Source: SIG454 sp045578465
GTDB taxonomy: Bacteria > Bacillota > Clostridia > Monoglobales > Monoglobaceae
Direction of reading: 5' to 3'
DNA: 64,000 nucleotides
Assembly: GCA_045578465.1 (NCBI GenBank)
Contig: JAZNKJ010000009.1
Coordinates: 1 to 64,000, forward strand
Both the position numbers and the translations under genes were made by a program. This document shows positions 59,459-64,000 of the stretch, one piece after another (the first letter of the stretch is position 1; the number at the start of each line of letters is the position of its first letter). The notes under the pieces were generated by a model. That model had not been told where the DNA came from and made no database searches. It saw nothing but the letters and a program-made list of their open reading frames with translations.

Positions 59459-61727
59459 TCTTTTCGTTCCTTTCTTTTAGGTGCCATATATCTTCGTTAT
59501 ATTCTCTTATTGTTCTGTCTGAGGAGAAATATGAGGCACCGCTGATATTATAAAGCATTTTCTCTGCCCAAGCGAGGCGGTCTTCGTAGTCTGAAAGCGC
59601 CTTATCCTTGGTTTTTTTATAGCTTTCAAAATCGGGGAAGGTCATAAAATAATCTTTCTTCAAAAGCTCGTTTTTAAGACGGGTAAGAGACTTTTCGTCC
59701 CCGATTTTCTTCATTTTTTCGTCGGTAATAAAGTCTATGCACCGTTTAAGGTCAGGGTTTTTAAGATAATAACTTTCGGGATTATAGTTTTTCTGTTTAT
59801 AGCGGAGAAGCACCGTCTTGCTGTCTTCGCCGAAAATATAAATGTTGTCCTCTCCGACAATTTTATGAATTTCAACATTGGCTCCGTCCATTGTTCCGAG
59901 GGTTATAGCGCCGCCAAGCATAAGCTTCATATTTCCCGTTCCGCTTGCCTCCTTTGATGCAAGAGAAATCTGTTCGGAAATGTCGCAGGCAGGGATAAGC
60001 TTTTCCGCTATTGTTACATTATAGTTTTCCACCATAACGACTTTAAGATGAGGAGATACGGTTTTGTCAGCTTCTATAAGCTTTCCAAGGCAAAGAATAA
60101 GATGAATAATGTCCTTTGCAATGGTGTAGGCAGGAGCCGCCTTTGCCCCGAAGATTGCCGTTATGGGGCGGAGAGGGAGCTTTCCCTCCTTAATCTCAAA
60201 ATACTTATCAATGAGATAGAGGGCGTTAAGCTGTTGCCTCTTATATTCGTGAAGTCTTTTGATTTGCATATCAAAAACGGAATTTTCGTTAAGCTCTATT
60301 TTTTGAGTTTTATAAAGATAGTCGCAAAGGCGTTTTTTGTTTTCCCGTTTTATCTCTAAAAGGCGGTTTAAGAATTTCTCGTCCTTCGCATAGTCTTTAA
60401 GCTTTTTAAGCTCAGCAGGGTCCTTTTTAAAGCCGTTTCCGATTTTGTCTTCAATCAGGTCGCAAAGAGGCTTGTTTGAGCTTAAAAGCCAGCGGCGAAA
60501 GGTTATGCCGTTAGTCTTGTTATTGAATTTGTCGGGGTAGATTTTATAGAAAGAGGAAAGCTCGTTCTCTTTTAGGATAGAAGTGTGAAGAGAAGCCACC
60601 CCGTTTACACTGAACGAATAATGAATATCCATATTTGCCATATGAACTCTGTCCTCTTTGTCGATTATATAAACCGTTTCATCAGAAAACTTTCTTCGCA
60701 CCCGATTATCTAAAACCTCAATAATCGGAACAATCTGCGGAGCGACCTCTTTTAAAAATGAGATGTCCCATTTTTCAAGAGCCTCTGCCAGAATGGTGTG
60801 GTTGGTGTAGGCAACAGTTTTTGAAACTGCCAAAATTGCATCGTCTATGGTAAGGCCTTTTTCCATTAAAAGACGGATAAGCTCAGGGATAATCATTGAG
60901 GGATGAGTGTCGTTAATCTGGATTACGGCGTAGTCGGAAAGGTCGTAAAGCTTGCACCCTTTTTCTATGCACTCGTCTAAGATAAGCTGAGCGGCGCAGC
61001 TTACCATAAAATACTGCTGATAAACCCGAAGTAGCCGACCTTTATCATCGCTGTCGTCAGGATAGAGAAAAAGAGTAAGGTTTCTCTTAATGTCCTCTTT
61101 GTCAAAGTCAATCCCCTTTTTGACGAGGCTTTCATCAATGGTTGGGGTGTCAAAAAGGCGGAGAGTGTTAACCCCTCCCATATAGCCGATAATGTCAAGA
61201 TTTAAAAGACGGGCAGAAACAGAAAAATCCTTAAAAGAAACGGTATAGGATTTGTTTTCTCCTTCTGAAAAACCTGATGCGTCAAGCCAGGGATTTACTT
61301 CTTCGGTCTGTTTGCTGTCTTTAAAGACCTGTTTGAAAAGGCCAAAGTGATAGCAAAGACCGATTCCATCTCCGCATAGGTTTAAGGTGGCGATGGAGTC
61401 TAAAAAGCAGGCGGCAAGTCGGCCAAGACCGCCGTTTCCTAGTGATGGCTCTGCCTCCATTTCTTCAAATTTTTCAATGTCTAACCCGTTTTTTGAAAGA
61501 AAGTCGCGGATTTCTTCGTAGATGCCAAGATTTAAAAGGTTGTTGGTTAAAAGCCTCCCCAGAAGAAATTCCGCCGAAACATAATAGAGCTTTTTCTTAG
61601 TCTCCTTTGTCCTTTTCTCTTTCGCAAGATGCTTAATTGTCTTAACCAAGGCAAAATAGATTTCACTGTCCGTGCAGGAAGAAATGTCTTTTTCCAAAAA
61701 GTTTTTAAAAAGGTCTGTTGCCCTCAT
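59448..61727 (-). CDS. glgP: Second glycogen/maltodextrin phosphorylase
   Basis: 759 residues, GT35, clearly distinct from the one in the glycogen operon. Motifs are YYVSAEFLLGRLL, AEPSLGNGGLGRLAACFLDS, QINDTHPSMIIPELIRLL and the PLP-lysine site EASGTGNMKLMLGG. The start at 61727 follows AAAGGAACG; an in-frame ATG-like start at 61769 adds a non-family leader. Its stop lies 11 bases inside the PTS gene, so the two are coupled. It probably handles dextrins imported by this operon, leaving stored glycogen to the first enzyme. Confidence 0.93.
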   Translation of the reverse strand: MRATDLFKNFLEKDISSCTDSEIYFALVKTIKHLAKEKRTKETKKKLYYVSAEFLLGRLLTNNLLNLGIYEEIRDFLSKNGLDIEKFEEMEAEPSLGNGGLGRLAACFLDSIATLNLCGDGIGLCYHFGLFKQVFKDSKQTEEVNPWLDASGFSEGENKSYTVSFKDFSVSARLLNLDIIGYMGGVNTLRLFDTPTIDESLVKKGIDFDKEDIKRNLTLFLYPDDSDDKGRLLRVYQQYFMVSCAAQLILDECIEKGCKLYDLSDYAVIQINDTHPSMIIPELIRLLMEKGLTIDDAILAVSKTVAYTNHTILAEALEKWDISFLKEVAPQIVPIIEVLDNRVRRKFSDETVYIIDKEDRVHMANMDIHYSFSVNGVASLHTSILKENELSSFYKIYPDKFNNKTNGITFRRWLLSSNKPLCDLIEDKIGNGFKKDPAELKKLKDYAKDEKFLNRLLEIKRENKKRLCDYLYKTQKIELNENSVFDMQIKRLHEYKRQQLNALYLIDKYFEIKEGKLPLRPITAIFGAKAAPAYTIAKDIIHLILCLGKLIEADKTVSPHLKVVMVENYNVTIAEKLIPACDISEQISLASKEASGTGNMKLMLGGAITLGTMDGANVEIHKIVGEDNIYIFGEDSKTVLLRYKQKNYNPESYYLKNPDLKRCIDFITDEKMKKIGDEKSLTRLKNELLKKDYFMTFPDFESYKKTKDKALSDYEDRLAWAEKMLYNISGASYFSSDRTIREYNEDIWHLKERNEKNER

Positions 61728-61800
61728 AAAAATCGTTCCTTTCCATTTTATTAAGGTTATTATTGACAAATATGAGAAAATTCATTCTTTTGGGCAACAA

Positions 61801-62020
61801 AATGGGATAAGAAAAAACTCCGGACCGCAAAAATACTGGAATATAAAAACAAAAAGGCAATATCCTTTTGATTTTAGTTTTAAAGATGAAGAAAAACCGA
61901 AAGGGTTCGGTTTTTCAAATTTAAATTGTATTTTTGCTATGAACAAACTTCGCCTTTCGCAGTATCTGTATACGGCTTCGGACTCAGTTTGCCCATTCCA
62001 AAGATTTTTCTTATCCCATT
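61801..62020. mobile_element. 220-bp MITE-like element with terminal inverted repeats
   Basis: The ends are AATGGGATAAGAAAAA (61801-61816) and its exact reverse complement (62005-62020); similarity extends to 21 of 24 bases. The centre holds an 11-bp hairpin GAAAAACCGAA / TTCGGTTTTTC with an AGGG loop (61891-61916). There is no gene inside. A 24-base piece of the left end (61812-61835) recurs at 31346-31369. No clear target duplication can be seen because the flanks are A-rich. The interval 61728-62063 holds otherwise only the gapA terminator and no gene. Confidence 0.6.
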
Positions 62021-62051
62021 AAAAAAAGCCACTCCAATTTGGAGTGGCTTT
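62021..62051 (-). terminator. Terminator of gapA
   Basis: An 11-bp stem AAAGCCACTCC / GGAGTGGCTTT with an AAATT loop on the minus strand, followed by seven T. The U-run touches the right end of the inverted-repeat element. Confidence 0.9.
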
Positions 62052-62063
62052 AAGTTTTAAATA

Positions 62064-63077
62064 TTAGCCGAGTTCAGCAAAGTATTTGATTGTTCTAACC
62101 ATCTGGCTTGTGTATGAGTTTTCGTTGTCATACCAAGAAACAACCTGAACTTCGTAAAGGTCATCAGCGATAGGAGCAACCATTGTCTGAGTTGCATCAA
62201 AGAGTGAACCGTATGTGATACCAACGATATCAGAAGATACGATTTCGTCTTCGTTGTAACCAAAGGAAGCAGAAGAAGCAGCCTTCATAGCAGCGTTGAT
62301 GCCTTCCTTAGTGATGTCCTTACCCTTAACAACAGCTGTAAGGATTGTTGTAGAACCTGTTGGAACCGGAACTCTCTGTGCAGCACCGATGAGCTTGCCG
62401 TTAAGTTCAGGAATAACAAGGCCGATAGCCTTAGCAGCACCTGTAGAGTTAGGAACGATGTTAACCGCACCAGCTCTTGCTCTTCTTAAATCGCCCTTTC
62501 TGTGAGGACCGTCTAAGATCATCTGGTCGCCTGTGTAAGCATGGATTGTAGCCATGATACCAGACTGGATTGGAGCGTAGTCGTTAAGAGCCTTAGCCAT
62601 AGGAGCGAGGCAGTTTGTTGTACAAGAAGCAGCGGAAATGATAGTATCATCTTTTGTAAGAGTTCCTTCGTTTACGCTGAAAACAACTGTTTTAAGGTCG
62701 TTACCTGCTGGAGCAGAAATAACAACTTTCTTAGCACCTGCATCAATATGAGCCTGAGACTTTTCTTTGGAGCAGTAGAAACCTGTACATTCAAGAACAA
62801 CATCTACATTAAGAGCGCCCCAAGGACATTCCTTAGCGTCTTTGATAGCATAGATTTTAATTTCTTTTCCGTCAACTGTGATGCTGTCATCACCAGCAAC
62901 TACTGTATGACCGTCATATCTTCCCTGAGAAGAGTCATACTTTAAAAGATGCGCAAGCATCTTAGGATCTGTTAAGTCGTTGATTGCAACAACCTCATAA
63001 CCTTCTGCACCAAACATCTGTCTGAATGCAAGACGACCGATACGGCCGAAACCATTGATAGCAACTTTAACTGCCAT
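62064..63077 (-). CDS. gapA: Glyceraldehyde-3-phosphate dehydrogenase, type I
   Basis: 337 residues. VAINGFGRIGRLAFRQ binds NAD; the catalytic Cys is in SAASCTTNCLAP with the His of ATIHAYTGDQ; GDLRRARAGAVNIVPNSTGAAKA completes the phosphate sites. Asp in VAINDLTD favours NAD+. It is the central oxidation step of glycolysis, downstream of the glucan-degrading operons. A GGAGG RBS and a promoter overlapping a Rex-like site precede it. Its codon choice is strongly biased to the favoured set, as expected of an abundant protein. Confidence 0.97.
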   Translation of the reverse strand: MAVKVAINGFGRIGRLAFRQMFGAEGYEVVAINDLTDPKMLAHLLKYDSSQGRYDGHTVVAGDDSITVDGKEIKIYAIKDAKECPWGALNVDVVLECTGFYCSKEKSQAHIDAGAKKVVISAPAGNDLKTVVFSVNEGTLTKDDTIISAASCTTNCLAPMAKALNDYAPIQSGIMATIHAYTGDQMILDGPHRKGDLRRARAGAVNIVPNSTGAAKAIGLVIPELNGKLIGAAQRVPVPTGSTTILTAVVKGKDITKEGINAAMKAASSASFGYNEDEIVSSDIVGITYGSLFDATQTMVAPIADDLYEVQVVSWYDNENSYTSQMVRTIKYFAELG

Positions 63078-63142
63078 TTCAAAATACCTCCAAAAATTTT
63101 TATTTTAAATTAAGATAATATTATTTTACACCATTTTGCCAA

Positions 63143-63184
63143 ATTATACAAGTACTTTTTGGAAATTTGTTAAAAGTTTAACCT
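63143..63184 (-). promoter_or_regulatory. gapA promoter overlapping a Rex-like operator
   Basis: Minus-strand TATAAT (63148-63143) has a TTAACA -35 (63173-63168) about 19 bases upstream. TTGTTAA-AAGT-TTAACCT (63167-63184 on the plus strand) matches 12 of 14 specified bases of the clostridial Rex site TTGTTAA-N4-TTAACAA and covers the -35. Rex is encoded in this window, and gapA is a common Rex target. Confidence 0.6.
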
Positions 63185-63192
63185 ATTTTATA

Positions 63193-63975
63193 TTATTGGT
63201 CGCTAAGCTTTGTTAAAAATGCCCGAGTTCTCTCGCTTTTCGGCGATTTTAAGACCTCTTCGGGCGTGCCTTCCTCTTCAATAAGGCCGTCATCCATAAA
63301 GATTATCTTATCGCTTACTGCCTCTGCAAAGTCGATTTCGTGAGTTACTATAACCATAGTTGTTTTTTCCGATGCAAGCTTTCTTATAACCTTTAAGATT
63401 TCCCCTGTAAGCTCTGGGTCAAGAGCCGAGGTTGGCTCGTCAAAAAAGAGAATGGATGGCTTTAAAGCAAGAGCTCTTGCGATGGAAACTCTCTGCTTTT
63501 GCCCACCTGATAATTCGCAAGGGTAGCTGTCAATTTTATCTTTAAGACCCACACGGTCCAAAATTTCAATAGCTTCTTCGCGGATTTTATCAAAAAGCTC
63601 TTTCCTCTTTTTGCGGTCTTTTTTATACTCCTCTTTTGCGTGGAGCTTTGGCGCCAGCATAACATTGTCTAAAACTGTATACTGAGGGAAAAGGTTAAAA
63701 TCCTGAAAAACAAGCCCGAAGTGGAGTTGTTTTTGTTGCATTTCCTTAGCGGAAATCTTTTCGCCTGCACGGAAAATAACTTCTCCGTTAACCAAGAACT
63801 CGCCCTCGTCTGCAATTTCAAGAAGGTTTATGCAACGAAGAAGAGTGGTCTTTCCGCTTCCCGAAGAGCCGATTATGGAGAGAACCTGTCCCTTTTCTAA
63901 GGTAAGGTCTATTCCTTTTAAAACCTTGGTCTTTCCAAAGCTTTTATGTATATTTTTAAGCTCAAGTATTGACAT
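63193..63975 (-). CDS. Polar amino acid ABC transporter ATPase (GlnQ family)
   Basis: 260 residues. Walker A GSSGSGKTTLLRCINLLE, Q-loop VFQDFNLFPQYT, signature LSGGQKQRVSIARALAL, Walker B ILFFDEPTSALDPEL and the H-loop THEIDFA are complete. The GSSGSGKTTLLRCIN start and FNLFP Q-loop are typical of polar amino-acid importers such as glutamine or cystine systems. Permease and binding protein should lie to the right, beyond the window. AGAGG precedes the ATG. Confidence 0.92.
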   Translation of the reverse strand: MSILELKNIHKSFGKTKVLKGIDLTLEKGQVLSIIGSSGSGKTTLLRCINLLEIADEGEFLVNGEVIFRAGEKISAKEMQQKQLHFGLVFQDFNLFPQYTVLDNVMLAPKLHAKEEYKKDRKKRKELFDKIREEAIEILDRVGLKDKIDSYPCELSGGQKQRVSIARALALKPSILFFDEPTSALDPELTGEILKVIRKLASEKTTMVIVTHEIDFAEAVSDKIIFMDDGLIEEEGTPEEVLKSPKSERTRAFLTKLSDQ

Positions 63976-63977
63976 AA

Positions 63978-64000
63978 TTAACCTCTGTAATAATTCAATT
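63978..64000 (-). CDS. Possible C-terminal end of an amino acid ABC permease
   Basis: Only six codons (LNYYRG) and a TAA are visible, two bases before the ATPase start. Amino-acid ABC permeases often end with such a basic, aromatic tail and precede the ATPase gene, but the fragment alone proves nothing. Confidence 0.3.

Noticed and set aside
61672..62022. 116-codon plus-strand open frame through the inverted-repeat element
   Set aside because: It begins antisense to the phosphorylase gene, has no RBS, and is composed largely of the element; low-complexity and not gene-like.
1..64000. CRISPR array, prophage, integrative element or biosynthetic gene cluster
   Set aside because: No direct-repeat array, integrase, phage structural gene, toxin-antitoxin pair, restriction system or NRPS/PKS/RiPP gene was found on either strand.

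Overview
This window looks like a chromosomal segment of a low-to-moderate GC anaerobic Bacillota, probably class Clostridia. The clues are the redox repressor Rex, a 56-aa 2[4Fe-4S] ferredoxin, a flavin reductase-rubredoxin fusion, formate-tetrahydrofolate ligase, a long single-chain PurL, the paired GlgC/GlgD, strong AGGAGG-type ribosome binding sites and near-consensus TTGACA-N17-TATAAT promoters. I see no prophage, integrase, CRISPR array, rRNA operon or large genomic island. Genus and species cannot be called from sequence alone.

Layout. 0-6.5 kb: tail of an MgtE channel, a SpoVB/MurJ-like flippase, a VanW/G5 envelope protein, a KDG-type sugar kinase, holA and a secreted SH3-NlpC/P60 hydrolase. 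6.6-12.1 kb: a minus-strand run gyrA-thyA-folA-hydroxyacid dehydrogenase-flavin reductase/rubredoxin. 12.2-16.1 kb: rex, a MATE exporter, ruvX, a radical SAM protein and tRNA-Leu(CAA). 16.1-20.5 kb: the replication block dnaN-recF-remB-gyrB. 20.5-28.6 kb: an AT-rich origin-like intergenic region with no dnaA beside it, ferredoxin, rsmG, serS, parA-parB with a perfect parS site, tex and yigZ. 28.7-31.4 kb: small membrane and cell-wall genes and a deacetylase-like protein. 31.4-44.5 kb: a lipoprotein, fhs and the purine operon purE-F-M-N-O-H'-D-L, led by a ZTP riboswitch with its own terminator. 44.5-55 kb: the glycogen operon (GH13 hydrolase, glgB, glgC, glgD, glgA, glgP). 55-61.8 kb: a converging alpha-glucan uptake and breakdown operon (second phosphorylase, PTS EIIA-C-B, EEP-family protein, malQ). 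61.8-64 kb: a 220-bp inverted-repeat element, gapA with a Rex-like operator, and an amino-acid ABC ATPase.

How the genes work together. Purine synthesis is one transcription unit. The ZTP aptamer senses shortage of 10-formyl-THF, and fhs, which supplies that cofactor, lies at the end of the same operon. Bifunctional PurH is replaced by a stand-alone AICAR transformylase plus a PurO-type IMP cyclohydrolase. The PurF-like protein has lost its glutaminase active site, and purL carries one in-frame TGA. The two alpha-glucan operons cover storage and use of glycogen or maltodextrin and feed gapA, whose promoter overlaps a candidate Rex site.

Most of the window is ordinary housekeeping sequence. 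I do not see a clearly new multi-gene system. The points most worth checking are the purL TGA codon, the PurF with no catalytic residues, the AUA-start yigZ, the dnaA-less origin-like region, the MITE-like element and the dyad around the glgB promoter.
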